Made by a program: the position numbers and the translations under genes | Shown here: positions 24,127 through 31,381 of the stretch, piece after piece | Position numbering within the stretch: position 1 is the first letter of the stretch | Layout: each line of letters starts with the position of its first letter | Notes under the pieces: generated by a model | What the model was told of the DNA's origin: nothing | Databases searched by the model: none | What the model saw: only the letters and a program-made list of their open reading frames with translations | Source: an uncultured Prevotellaceae bacterium | Lineage (GTDB): Bacteria; Bacteroidota; Bacteroidia; Bacteroidales; Muribaculaceae | Direction: 5' to 3' | NCBI GenBank assembly: GCA_900318255.1 | Contig: ONJX01000023.1 | Location: forward strand, 1 to 43,759 | DNA: 43,759 nucleotides

Positions 24127-24939
24127 CTACAAGCTGTGGTAGAAGTCGATGCAACGGTCAACAAAAGCATTATTGTCATCACCCTGGTAAGGAAGGAACG
24201 GGAGCCCCTTCTCCTCAACCATCTTCAGCACCTCTTCATTGACATGCTCGCTGCATTGCACCACTGCATGGCAGTGCTCAAGGGCAAGACGCATCAAATC
24301 GACATAGCTCGCACTCTTGTCCATAATGGGGGCAAGCTCCTCATCGCTGAAGCCGTCAAACTTGAGCTTCTTATAGAGGTCCTCGCTGAGGGGGCTTACC
24401 ATCTGCTCGTCGAAGAGCGACATCACCACTTTTGAATCGCGGAACGACGGGTCGTCGCCATAGATTTTCTCGATATACAATGGAGCCAGTGCTGTAATCC
24501 ATCCACTGCAGTGAATGATGCCTGGCGCCCAGCGCTGCTTCTTCACTGCCTCGAGCACACCGCGCACATAGAATATCGAACGCTCATCGTTGTCCTCAGG
24601 GTGAGAGTTGGTCTCTAGTTCCTTGGTGATTTCAGGAGTGAAATAGTCATCACTGAAGATGAAATACACCTGCAAGCGAGCGGGCTGCAATGTGGCCACC
24701 TTGATGATGAGCGGGTGATCCATATCATCGATGATAAGGTTCATCCCCGACAAGCGAATCACTGGATGCAGCTGGTTGCGGCGGTCGTTGACATATCCAT
24801 ACTTGGGCATGAAAGTGCGCACCTCGGCACCATTCTCCTGAACTCGCTGTGCCAACAGGCGGCTGAACTCACCCATCTCGCTCTTGGGAAGATAGGGAGA
24901 AATCTCCTGTAATATGAACAGAACTTTATTGAAATCCAT
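24127..24939 (-). CDS. Short GT5-type glycogen/starch synthase-like protein
   Basis: The product is 270 residues from the ATG at 24939 (MDFNKVLFILQEISPYLPKSEMGEFSRLLAQRV). The sequence covers only the N-terminal Rossmann half of a GT5 glycogen synthase: the opening E-x-x-P-x-x-K-x-G-x-L-x-D-type loop, here degenerate as EISPYLPKSEMGEF, EVRTFMPKYG, and GIIHCSGWITALAPLYI. The C-terminal ADP-binding half is missing, and the gene ends normally at YDSL/FYHSL with a spacer of 37 nt before DUF4270. Known Bacteroidales genomes carry a protein of this length annotated as glycogen synthase. Catalytic activity is doubtful without the second domain. The -7 box TACCTTTG lies at 24972-24979. Confidence 0.85.
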   Translation of the reverse strand: MDFNKVLFILQEISPYLPKSEMGEFSRLLAQRVQENGAEVRTFMPKYGYVNDRRNQLHPVIRLSGMNLIIDDMDHPLIIKVATLQPARLQVYFIFSDDYFTPEITKELETNSHPEDNDERSIFYVRGVLEAVKKQRWAPGIIHCSGWITALAPLYIEKIYGDDPSFRDSKVVMSLFDEQMVSPLSEDLYKKLKFDGFSDEELAPIMDKSASYVDLMRLALEHCHAVVQCSEHVNEEVLKMVEEKGLPFLPYQGDDNNAFVDRCIDFYHSL

Positions 24940-24971
24940 TGTAAAGCGTACAGTAGTCTTAAAATTAGATG

Positions 24972-24979
24972 CAAAGGTA
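24972..24979 (-). promoter_or_regulatory. -7 box TACCTTTG for the GT5-like/DUF4270/tRNA-Thr unit
   Basis: A perfect TAnnTTTG box on the minus strand lies about 33 nt before the GT5-like start codon. No clear -33 element at the expected spacing. Confidence 0.5.
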
Positions 24980-25074
24980 GCATTTTTTCTCCTAATAAGG
25001 AAATTAATTGCTAAATGCGCAAAGTTTTTAACTTAATTTTAGTCACAGCGCATCGTTAGCTATACTTTTTTAAG

Positions 25075-25102
25075 AAAAAAACCGCCAGCGAAGCCAGCGG
25101 TT
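25075..25102 (-). terminator. Intrinsic terminator after asnS
   Basis: The stem arms lie at 25080-25089 and 25093-25102 with a 3-nt loop (two G-U pairs on the minus strand), followed on that strand by a T-run at 25075-25081. Confidence 0.8.
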
Positions 25103-25133
25103 TCAAAAAAGTATCATCGGCGTGATTATGCGC

Positions 25134-26528
25134 TTAGAACTCGCAGTTGTTGGGAGTGCGTGGGAAGGCAATGACGTCGCGTATGTTGGCCATGCCAGTA
25201 ACAAAGAGAACCAGGCGCTCGAAACCGAGACCAAAGCCACTGTGAGGCACGGTGCCATACTTGCGCGTGTCGAGATACCACCACATGTCCTTCATGGGGA
25301 TGCCCAGCTCGTTGATGCGGTTCAAGAGCTTGTCATAATCGGCTTCACGCTCCGAGCCGCCAATTATCTCGCCTATCTGTGGGAAGAGCACGTCCATAGC
25401 ACGCACCGTCTTGCCGTCGTCGTTCTGCTTCATGTAGAAGGCCTTTATCTCCTTAGGATAATCAGTGAGGATTACCGGGCGCTTGAAGTGATGCTCCACG
25501 AGATAGCGCTCATGCTCGCTCTGCAGATCTACGCCCCACTTCACTGGGAACTCAAACTTGGCGCCACTTTCCTCAAGTATCTTGATGCCCTCGGTATAGG
25601 TCAATCTCACAAAGTCATCCTTGAGCACACCGTTAAGGCGCTCAATGAGCGTGTTGTCATACATCTTATTCAAGAACTCAATGTCGTCCTTGCAATGGTC
25701 AAGAGCATACTTCACACAATACTTGATGAACTCCTCGGCCAGGTCCATATTGTCGTTGATGTCGTAGAACGCCATCTCAGGCTCAATCATCCAGAACTCT
25801 GCCAGATGGCGAGGGGTGTTGCTGTGCTCGGCACGGAAGGTGGGGCCAAAGGTGTAGATGGCACCCAGCGAGGTAGCACCTAGCTCGCCCTCAAGCTGAC
25901 CGCTCACCGTGAGGCTTGTCATCTTGCCAAAGAAATCCTTGCTGTAGTCGATCTTGCCGTCCTCGGTGCGTGGCATGTCGTTAACGTCGAGAGTGGTAAC
26001 CTGGAACATCTCACCAGCACCCTCGGCATCGCTCGAGGTGATGAGCGGAGTGTGGAGATAGAAGAACCCCTTGTCGTTGAAGAACTTGTGAATGGCAAAT
26101 GCCAGGTGGTGGCGGATGCGGAACACAGCCCCAAAGGTGTTAGTGCGCATGCGCAGATGGCCTATCTCGCGCATGAATTCCAGGGTGTGACCTTTCTTCT
26201 GCAACGGATAGTCCTCGGCAGGGGCAGTACCATACACCTCTATCTCGTCGGCCTGAACCTCATAGCTCTGACCCTTGCCCATCGAAGCCACCAGCTTGCC
26301 TATCACGCACAGGCTCGACCCGGTGGTGATGGGTTTAAGCTGTTCCTCGGTGAATTGCTCAAGATTTACAACGATTTGAAGGTTGTTGATAGTAGAGCCA
26401 TCATTGAGAGCGATAAACTGCACGTGCTTATTGCCACGACGGGTCCTTACCCAACCTTTCACACACACTTGCTGGCCTTCGAGCTCACCGCCGAAGACGT
26501 CAACAATTTTTGTTCGTTTTATTGCCAT
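25134..26528 (-). CDS. asnS: Asparaginyl-tRNA synthetase
   Basis: The product is 464 residues, normal for AsnS. An N-terminal OB-fold anticodon-binding domain (about 15-105, [28 protein letters not shown]) is followed by the class II core. Motif 2 reads [25 protein letters not shown], and motif 3 is [30 protein letters not shown]. The ending NNCEF is typical of AsnS (AspS ends differently), and the specificity region supports AsnS over AspS. It charges tRNA-Asn in the cytosol. A perfect 11-bp hairpin lies 11 nt upstream of the start codon (26539-26567), a possible regulatory leader. A terminator follows at 25075-25102. Confidence 0.97.
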   Translation of the reverse strand: MAIKRTKIVDVFGGELEGQQVCVKGWVRTRRGNKHVQFIALNDGSTINNLQIVVNLEQFTEEQLKPITTGSSLCVIGKLVASMGKGQSYEVQADEIEVYGTAPAEDYPLQKKGHTLEFMREIGHLRMRTNTFGAVFRIRHHLAFAIHKFFNDKGFFYLHTPLITSSDAEGAGEMFQVTTLDVNDMPRTEDGKIDYSKDFFGKMTSLTVSGQLEGELGATSLGAIYTFGPTFRAEHSNTPRHLAEFWMIEPEMAFYDINDNMDLAEEFIKYCVKYALDHCKDDIEFLNKMYDNTLIERLNGVLKDDFVRLTYTEGIKILEESGAKFEFPVKWGVDLQSEHERYLVEHHFKRPVILTDYPKEIKAFYMKQNDDGKTVRAMDVLFPQIGEIIGGSEREADYDKLLNRINELGIPMKDMWWYLDTRKYGTVPHSGFGLGFERLVLFVTGMANIRDVIAFPRTPNNCEF

Positions 26529-26538
26529 AATAGTTATT

Positions 26539-26567
26539 CACGTTGTGGCCATTTGAGCCACAACGTG
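26539..26567 (-). promoter_or_regulatory. Perfect 11-bp hairpin in the asnS leader
   Basis: The arms CACGTTGTGGC (26539-26549) and GCCACAACGTG (26557-26567) flank a 7-nt loop. On the asnS strand no T-run follows, so it is not a plain terminator; it ends 10 nt before the ATG and overlaps the likely ribosome landing region. Confidence 0.6.
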
Positions 26568-26570
26568 AGG

Positions 26571-26598
26571 GTTTATTGTTTATAGTTTATAGTTGATT
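26571..26598. repeat. 7-bp-period tract (GTTTATA), 4 units
   Basis: The units are GTTTATT, GTTTATA, GTTTATA, GTTGATT, filling the spacer between the rluB-like stop and the asnS hairpin. Confidence 0.75.
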
Positions 26599-26606
26599 AT
26601 CACTGT

Positions 26607-27926
26607 TTACTCAAACGAGTTTTGTTTCAAGAAGTTAACCTCTTCCTGAGTGAGATAGCGCCACTTGCCACGAGCGAGGTTTTTCTTGGTCAAGCCAGCA
26701 AAATACACGCGGTCGAGCTTCACCACATGATAGCCCAGCGCCTCAAAGATGCGGCGCACCACACGGTTGCGGCCCGAGTGTATCTCGATGCCTGCCTGCT
26801 TGCGGTCGGTGGGGCTCACGTAGCTCACTGCGTCGGCATGGATGGGACCATCGTCAAGCTCCACTCCGTCGGCAATGTGCTGCATGTCTTCCTCACTGAT
26901 GGGTTTATCTACCCACACTTGATATATTTTCTTCTTGACATATTGAGGGTGAGTGAGCTTCGATGCCAAGTCGCCATCATTGGTGAGCAACAGCACACCA
27001 GTGGTGTTGCGGTCGAGGCGTCCCACGGGATAGATGCGCTCCTCGCAAGCTCCCTTCACATAGTCCATCACGGTCTTGCGCCCATTGGGGTCATCGCTGG
27101 TGGTGACGCAATCTTTAGGCTTGTTGAGAAGCACGTAGCACTTCTTCTCGGCTACCACCACCTGGTCGTTATATTCCACAATGTCCTTAGGGGTGATCTT
27201 GATACCGAGCTGGTCAACGACCTCGCCGTTAACCTTGATAACGCCCTTCTGTATCAACTCATCGGCCTCACGACGCGAGCAGATGCCAGCGTTAGCCATG
27301 AACTTGTTGAGGCGCATGGTGGTATTAGGGTCAATTATTGGCTCCTCATACTCTATGCGCTGTGGACGAGGAGTGAAGCGCATCTGCGGGCGAGGCCCCT
27401 GCATCTTGTAGCCGCCACGCTGATTGCGGTTGCCATAGCCGCCGCGCTGCTGATAACCGCCGCGCTGCTGATAGCCGCCACGTTGCTGATAGCCACCCTG
27501 CTGGGGACGGTTGTAATTGCGCTGCTGGTAGCCACCCTGCTGGGGACGGTTGTAGGTGCGCTGCTGGTAACTGTTGCCCTCTTGAGGCTCACCATCGCCC
27601 TGCTGGTAGTGCTGGTTGTAGCCACCCTGCTGGGGACGGTTGTAATTGCGTTGATGATAGCCGCCACGCTGCTGGTAGCCACGTTGCTGATAACCGCCAC
27701 GCTGGTAGCCGCCACGCTGCTGATAGCCACCATGCTGTGGACGATTGTAATTGCGCTGCTGGTAACCACCACCTTGATACTCACCACTTGCGTCGTCTGC
27801 TGATTGTGTTTCACGATTGTAATCGGCATTCTCTACTCTTGCAGTAGCCATCTCATTCTCGTCCATAACAGGACGCGACTCGCTGATGCGCGGTCGTTTC
27901 GGTTTTTTCTCTAAATTCTCATCCAT
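26607..27926 (-). CDS. RsuA/RluB-family pseudouridine synthase with a long QQRGGY-rich N-terminus
   Basis: The product is 439 residues, of which about 200 N-terminal residues are low complexity. Repeats of the type GGYQQRG and NYNRPQQGGYQQR occupy about residues 50-170, and the tail is rich in Arg, Gly, Tyr and Gln. The catalytic part starts near 200 with an S4 domain (MRLNKFMANAGICSRREADELIQKGVIKVNG). It continues with the catalytic motif GRLDRNTTGVLLLTNDGDLA (Asp of R-L-D) and ends in GRNRVVRRIFEALGYHVVKLDRV. The core enzyme modifies 23S (RluB/E/F) or 16S (RsuA) rRNA; which one cannot be told. The RGG-like tail presumably binds RNA or drives self-association (inference). Such tails are known in Bacteroidota orthologues. 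The long open frame on the other strand is an artefact of the repeats. Confidence 0.92.
   Translation of the reverse strand: MDENLEKKPKRPRISESRPVMDENEMATARVENADYNRETQSADDASGEYQGGGYQQRNYNRPQHGGYQQRGGYQRGGYQQRGYQQRGGYHQRNYNRPQQGGYNQHYQQGDGEPQEGNSYQQRTYNRPQQGGYQQRNYNRPQQGGYQQRGGYQQRGGYQQRGGYGNRNQRGGYKMQGPRPQMRFTPRPQRIEYEEPIIDPNTTMRLNKFMANAGICSRREADELIQKGVIKVNGEVVDQLGIKITPKDIVEYNDQVVVAEKKCYVLLNKPKDCVTTSDDPNGRKTVMDYVKGACEERIYPVGRLDRNTTGVLLLTNDGDLASKLTHPQYVKKKIYQVWVDKPISEEDMQHIADGVELDDGPIHADAVSYVSPTDRKQAGIEIHSGRNRVVRRIFEALGYHVVKLDRVYFAGLTKKNLARGKWRYLTQEEVNFLKQNSFE
27415..27775. repeat. In-gene degenerate tandem repeats encoding GGYQQR/NYNRPQQ units
   Basis: On the plus strand CGCTGCTGATAGCCGCCA-like words of 18-24 bp recur throughout, broken by a longer unit containing CTGGGGACGGTTGTA seen four to five times. 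All repeat lengths are multiples of three, so copy changes keep the frame. Confidence 0.85.
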
Positions 27927-28046
27927 AGCTGAGATTAATTCTAATAAGGGTTATTAATATTGTTATCGTGACCTCTCGGTCGCGTTAATAGACTTTTTTC
28001 ACTCGGGTTTTATCTAGTGTCTTTTATTACCTCTCAAACTTTTTTG

Positions 28047-28075
28047 CAAAGGTAATACTTTTAATTGAATACAAA
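28047..28075 (-). promoter_or_regulatory. Promoter for the rluB-like gene
   Basis: The minus strand reads TTTG (28072-28075), a 17-nt spacer (slightly short) and TACCTTTG (28047-28054). The implied leader is about 115 nt. Confidence 0.5.
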
Positions 28076-28200
28076 AATTTTTACACCACTTTTTTATCAC
28101 TTATTATATTCTTATTTTGCGTTTTTACTTTTTTAGGCAACTCCACAGACCCAAAAAATATGCTTACAATATTTTTTTTAAAAAAAATTGACTCAAAGCA

Positions 28201-28230
28201 TTGCACATTTTAAAAAAAGCAGTACCTTTG
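28201..28230 (+). promoter_or_regulatory. Bacteroidota promoter for rpsO
   Basis: TTG (28201-28203), a 19-nt spacer and TACCTTTG (28223-28230) precede a leader of about 30 nt. Confidence 0.7.
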
Positions 28231-28267
28231 CCCCGCAATTTTGCGCAGATTTTAAAATTTAATTAAA

Positions 28268-28543
28268 ATGTACTTAGATCAAGAGAAGAAAAAAGAGATC
28301 TTTGGCACCTACGGCAAAAGCAATACTGATACTGGCTCACCCGAAGCTCAGATAGCATTATTCTCATACCGTATTGCCCACTTGACCGAGCACTTGAAGG
28401 TCAACAAGAAGGATCATACGACTCAACGTGCACTTAAGATGCTTGTAGGTAAGCGTCGTCGTCTGCTGGATTATCTTATCCGCACCGACATCAACCGCTA
28501 CCGTGCTCTCATTGCCAAGAAGGAGCTTGGCATTCGCAAGTAA
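28268..28543 (+). CDS. rpsO: 30S ribosomal protein S15
   Basis: The product is 91 residues (usual 88-90). The family sequence is clear: DTGSPEAQIALFSYRIAHLTEHLKVNKKDHTTQRALKMLVGKRRRLLDYL. S15 is a primary binder of 16S rRNA in small-subunit assembly. The gene is monocistronic, with its own promoter (28201-28230) and a strong terminator (28577-28616). In other bacteria S15 represses its own mRNA through a leader structure; the short AT-rich leader here shows no recognisable such fold. Confidence 0.98.
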   Translation: MYLDQEKKKEIFGTYGKSNTDTGSPEAQIALFSYRIAHLTEHLKVNKKDHTTQRALKMLVGKRRRLLDYLIRTDINRYRALIAKKELGIRK

Positions 28544-28576
28544 TCACTTGCACGCCACGAGACGTAAGTGTGAAGC

Positions 28577-28616
28577 CCCTGCAATAGAAGAAGTATTGCA
28601 GGGACTTTTGTTTTTT
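28577..28616 (+). terminator. Intrinsic terminator of rpsO
   Basis: A perfect 10-bp stem CCCTGCAATA/TATTGCAGGG (28577-28586 and 28594-28603) with a 7-nt loop is followed by a T-rich tail. Confidence 0.92.
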
Positions 28617-28619
28617 TAA

Positions 28620-28655
28620 GCTAACGAGCTGATAAGGGACAAGCTGACAAGGCAA
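28620..28655 (-). repeat. Short dispersed repeat (CTATTGCCTTGTC type), copy A
   Basis: Read on the minus strand, about 33 bp here (ACTATTGCCTTGTC, then GCTTGTCCCTTATCAGC) matches 31346-31377 on the plus strand with few differences. Confidence 0.65.
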
Positions 28656-28680
28656 TAGTATTTTGAGAAAAGACAAACCT

Positions 28681-29289
28681 ATGAGACTGCTACACATCGC
28701 ACTACTGCTCACACTATGCGCATTGTGCGCCGACGCTCAAGACCAAGTGATGGAGGGCGACCTGCTCTTTGCCTACAGCACCACGGCGGGACGCGCCATC
28801 AGCGACGCCACAGTACACGACACCACTGCCCCACCCATCTATCATGTGGCTATCGCCACTTGGGTTAACGGCAAGCTCTATGCCCTGGAGGCGATTGACG
28901 AGGGCGTGACACTCACTCCTTACGACATATTCAAGCAACGCACCATGAGCAAAGGCGGTATGCTGATAGGACGACTGCATGACCGCAGCGGCATCGACCA
29001 GAGCGTGAGCAACGCCCTGGAGCACCTGGGCAAGCCCTACGACGACCTTTACATGATCGACACACAAGAGATTTATTGCAGCGAACTGGTGCAACTGAGC
29101 TATGTGAATGGCAGCGGGCAACGCCTGTTCCCGCTCATCAACATGTCGTTTCACGACCAGCAGGGACACATCCTCGACTACTGGCGAGAGCATTACGCTA
29201 AGCGCGGAATGGCAGTCCCCGAAGGCGCCCTCGGCACCAACCCCGCCCAAATCGCCCGCGACCCGGCAGTAGAAATCCTCCCTCATTAG
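28681..29289 (+). CDS. YiiX/YebB-like permuted NlpC/P60 cysteine hydrolase, exported
   Basis: The product is 202 residues from the ATG at 28681; an in-frame ATG 18 nt upstream would spoil the signal peptide. The signal peptide is MRLLHIALLLTLCALCADAQ. The mature protein opens with the family motif VMEGDLLFAY. A His in IYHVAIAT (His55) and a Cys in EIYCSELVQLSY (Cys133) occur in the His-before-Cys order of the permuted papain-like YaeF/YiiX group. These enzymes are thought to cleave amide or lipid-linked bonds in the envelope; the substrate is unknown. The stop TAG is formed by the left edge of a MITE-like element, and the original stop appears to have been TAA at the same place. The gene's terminator lies beyond the element. 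Confidence 0.88.
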   Translation: MRLLHIALLLTLCALCADAQDQVMEGDLLFAYSTTAGRAISDATVHDTTAPPIYHVAIATWVNGKLYALEAIDEGVTLTPYDIFKQRTMSKGGMLIGRLHDRSGIDQSVSNALEHLGKPYDDLYMIDTQEIYCSELVQLSYVNGSGQRLFPLINMSFHDQQGHILDYWREHYAKRGMAVPEGALGTNPAQIARDPAVEILPH

Positions 29290-29466
29290 GGATGCTCTAT
29301 AAATTGCTTGAGTCATATTTGGTTGGATTGTTGAGTAGATTTCGACTCAAATCCGCAAAACTTAGTAGCGGGTTACAGGTTAAAGAGTTGAGGTGAAAGA
29401 TGCCAACAAGCAATCAAAGATGACCAAAACAAAAGAAAAACATATCTGGAATTTATAGAGCATCCC
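29289..29466. mobile_element. 178-bp MITE-like element with 17-bp perfect terminal inverted repeats
   Basis: The ends are GGGATGCTCTATAAATT (29289-29305) and its exact reverse complement (29450-29466). A direct ATTA flanks both sides (29285-29288 and 29467-29470), as expected of a 4-bp target-site duplication. The inside has no open frame of note. Removing the element plus one ATTA rejoins CCTCAT-TAACAAAAC, which gives the YiiX-like gene a TAA stop and its terminator about 10 nt later. A matching full-length transposon is not in this window. Confidence 0.85.
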
Positions 29467-29479
29467 ATTAACAAAACAA

Positions 29480-29518
29480 GTGGTCCAAAAGGTATTATTC
29501 CCCTCGGACCACACTTTT
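29480..29518. terminator. Bidirectional terminator between the YiiX-like gene and trxB
   Basis: The stem GTGGTCC (29480-29486)/GGACCAC (29506-29512) is followed by a T-run on the plus strand and by a TTGTTTTGTT stretch on the minus strand. It serves two convergent genes. Confidence 0.75.
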
Positions 29519-29548
29519 TTCATACCATCTATCTGACAACACTTCTTG

Positions 29549-30481
29549 CTACTGTGCTGCCAGGAATTTCTCAACATCGAGGGCGGCGCGGCAGCCAGTG
29601 CCAGCGGCAGCCACGGCCTGGCGGTAGCGTGGGTCGGCAACATCGCCAGCGGCAAAGACGCCCTCCACACTTGTGGCAGTAGTGGCCTTGTCGGTCACGA
29701 TATAGCCTTGCTCGTCGAGTGCAAGCTGTCCACCCAAGAAAGCGGTGTTGGGTTGGTGCCCAATGGCAAGGAAGAAGCCGTCGATGGCGATGTCTAGTGT
29801 CTCCTCCTTGTCGGTGCCTTTATATTTAATAAGGTGTGCGCCCTCTACCCCATTCTCACCAAAGAGGCCCAGGGTGTTAGTGTTGAACAATATTTCGATG
29901 TTCTCTTTCTCCATCACGCGTTGCTGCATGGCTGCGCTGGCGCGCAGGTGGTCCTTGCGCACTATCATATAGACCTTACTTGCCAGGTTGCTCAAGTAGT
30001 GAGCCTCCTCGCAGGCCGTGTCGCCGCCGCCCACCACGGCCACCACCTTCTTGCGGTAAAAGAAGCCGTCGCAAGTGGCACATGCACTCACGCCCTGACC
30101 GGCAAATTTCTTCTCATCGGCCAGACCGAGGTATTTTGCCGAGGCTCCTGTGGCAACAATCACGGTATCGGCCTCAATGGCCTCACCGCCGTCGAGAGTG
30201 GCAACAAAGGGGCGCTGGCTAAAATCGACACTCTTCACAAATCCCGAGCGCACATCGGCACCCACATTCACCGCCTGCTCGCGCAGCTTCATCATCAACT
30301 CGGTGCCATCCACTCCATTAGGAAAACCAGGGAAATTCTCAATAGTTGTAGTGGTGGTCAACTGTCCGCCAGGTTGCAGCCCTTCGAAGAGCACATTTTT
30401 CACATTGGCACGAGCAGTATAGATAGCGGCGGTATATCCCGCTGGCCCAGAGCCAATAATTAAGCATTGAACTTTTTCCAT
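29549..30481 (-). CDS. trxB: Thioredoxin reductase
   Basis: The product is 310 residues, the usual low-molecular-weight TrxB size. The FAD motif is GSGPAGYTAAIYTARAN at the N-terminus, the redox-active CATC lies in GVSACATCDGFFYRKK, and the NADPH motif VVGGGDTACEEAHYLS follows. The C-terminal FAD motif is GVFAAGDVADPRYRQAVAAAGTGCRAALD. The enzyme reduces thioredoxin with NADPH in the cytosol. It follows lolA by 65 nt on the same strand (ftsK-lolA-trxB, a conserved Bacteroidales order), and it converges on the YiiX-like gene with a shared terminator at 29480-29518. Confidence 0.97.
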   Translation of the reverse strand: MEKVQCLIIGSGPAGYTAAIYTARANVKNVLFEGLQPGGQLTTTTTIENFPGFPNGVDGTELMMKLREQAVNVGADVRSGFVKSVDFSQRPFVATLDGGEAIEADTVIVATGASAKYLGLADEKKFAGQGVSACATCDGFFYRKKVVAVVGGGDTACEEAHYLSNLASKVYMIVRKDHLRASAAMQQRVMEKENIEILFNTNTLGLFGENGVEGAHLIKYKGTDKEETLDIAIDGFFLAIGHQPNTAFLGGQLALDEQGYIVTDKATTATSVEGVFAAGDVADPRYRQAVAAAGTGCRAALDVEKFLAAQ

Positions 30482-30546
30482 AATTATTTTTTGTTAATAA
30501 TAGTCATGTATTGTTGCGTTGACAACACAACGCTAATCACCCATCG

Positions 30547-31155
30547 TCACCTCAAGTCCACCACCTCGGTGCCGGCAGGCACTTGGTTCTTGTCGAACTC
30601 AAAGGTGGCGGCATTGACGCTGGCATTGCGGTTATAGTTGCTGATGGTGATAGTGGCTTTAGAGCCGTTAGTCTGCACTATCTCGGCCTTGTTGATGAGC
30701 CAGGTAGAGGAAGAGACAGTTACAAGCAGATGCTTCACGTTGCTCTTTTTCTTGGGTGTGAATTTAAGAGTGTAGGTGCCGTTGCCTTTTCCACCTTTCG
30801 ACACGATGTAGGCGCTCTTGAAGTTCTGCGCCACGCTATAGGGGTTAGTCATCTGCAGGTCGGCGGCGGTGGGAGTGGTAATGTTCACCTCACCAGTGGC
30901 AGTGCTGTAGCTCCACATAGTGGTGCCGTTATACCAGCACTTCACGTCATCGGCCATCAGGCGGAACTTCTTGCCGCTCATCACCAGCGTGCCCCTGGAG
31001 TTACCTTGCGGTGACGACATCACATAGCTGGCACTGATGGCACTGCTCGCCTTCATCGCTCCCAGCACCTTGTCAACCACACTCGATGGCGATTGCGCAC
31101 TGGCAGTAGCAGCCATCACTATCACTGATAATATTAATAAAAATGCCTTTCTCAT
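30547..31155 (-). CDS. lolA: LolA-like outer-membrane lipoprotein carrier protein
   Basis: The product is 202 residues. A signal peptide occupies about 1-20 (MRKAFLLILSVIVMAATASAQ). The mature part is a beta-rich LolA/LolB-type cavity fold: SAISASYVMSSPQGNSRGTLVMSGKKFRLM, then WYNGTTMWSYSTATGEVNITTP. LolA ferries lipoproteins across the periplasm from LolCDE to the outer membrane. In Bacteroidota these proteins are distant from E. coli LolA, so the call rests on fold pattern, length and the ftsK-lolA-trxB context. Confidence 0.85.
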   Translation of the reverse strand: MRKAFLLILSVIVMAATASAQSPSSVVDKVLGAMKASSAISASYVMSSPQGNSRGTLVMSGKKFRLMADDVKCWYNGTTMWSYSTATGEVNITTPTAADLQMTNPYSVAQNFKSAYIVSKGGKGNGTYTLKFTPKKKSNVKHLLVTVSSSTWLINKAEIVQTNGSKATITISNYNRNASVNAATFEFDKNQVPAGTEVVDLR

Positions 31156-31219
31156 ATCATTAATTTTTATTTTTTAGACTAAAAATCAAGGCTCGTGGTT
31201 TAAAGAAGTAAAAAGGAGA

Positions 31220-31296
31220 GAAGTATGAAGTAAGAAGTATGAAGTAAAAAGTATGAAGTAAGAAGTATGAAGTAAGAAGTATGAAGTAAGAAGTTT
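31220..31296. repeat. 7-bp-period tract (GAAGTAT/GAAGTAA), 11 units
   Basis: Eleven consecutive heptamers alternate GAAGTAT and GAAGTAA in the ftsK-lolA spacer, 66 nt upstream of the lolA start. A related TAAAGAAGTA lies just before. Confidence 0.95.
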
Positions 31297-31305
31297 TAAG
31301 TGCTG

Positions 31306-31333
31306 GTAGGTACAAGGCGTGCCTTGTCCGTAG
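31306..31333 (+). repeat. REP-like palindrome, copy 4
   Basis: GTAG is followed by GTACAAGGC, GT, GCCTTGTCC, with one mismatch in the arms compared with copy 1. It follows the heptamer tract directly. Confidence 0.75.
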
Positions 31334-31345
31334 AGTGCAACATCT

Positions 31346-31377
31346 ACTATTGCCTTGTCCCTCGTCCCTTGTCAGCA
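31346..31377 (+). repeat. Short dispersed repeat (CTATTGCCTTGTC type), copy B
   Basis: This is a near-identical opposite-orientation copy of 28620-28655, ending 5 nt from the ftsK stop codon. Confidence 0.65.
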
Positions 31378-31381
31378 CTAA

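Larger units (their letters stand above)
27927..28267. other. Divergent promoter spacer rluB-like gene / rpsO
   Basis: This 341-nt very AT-rich spacer has no gene. It contains a minus-strand TACCTTTG (28047-28054) for the pseudouridine synthase and a full plus-strand promoter (28201-28230) for rpsO. Long A/T runs lie between them. Confidence 0.7.
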
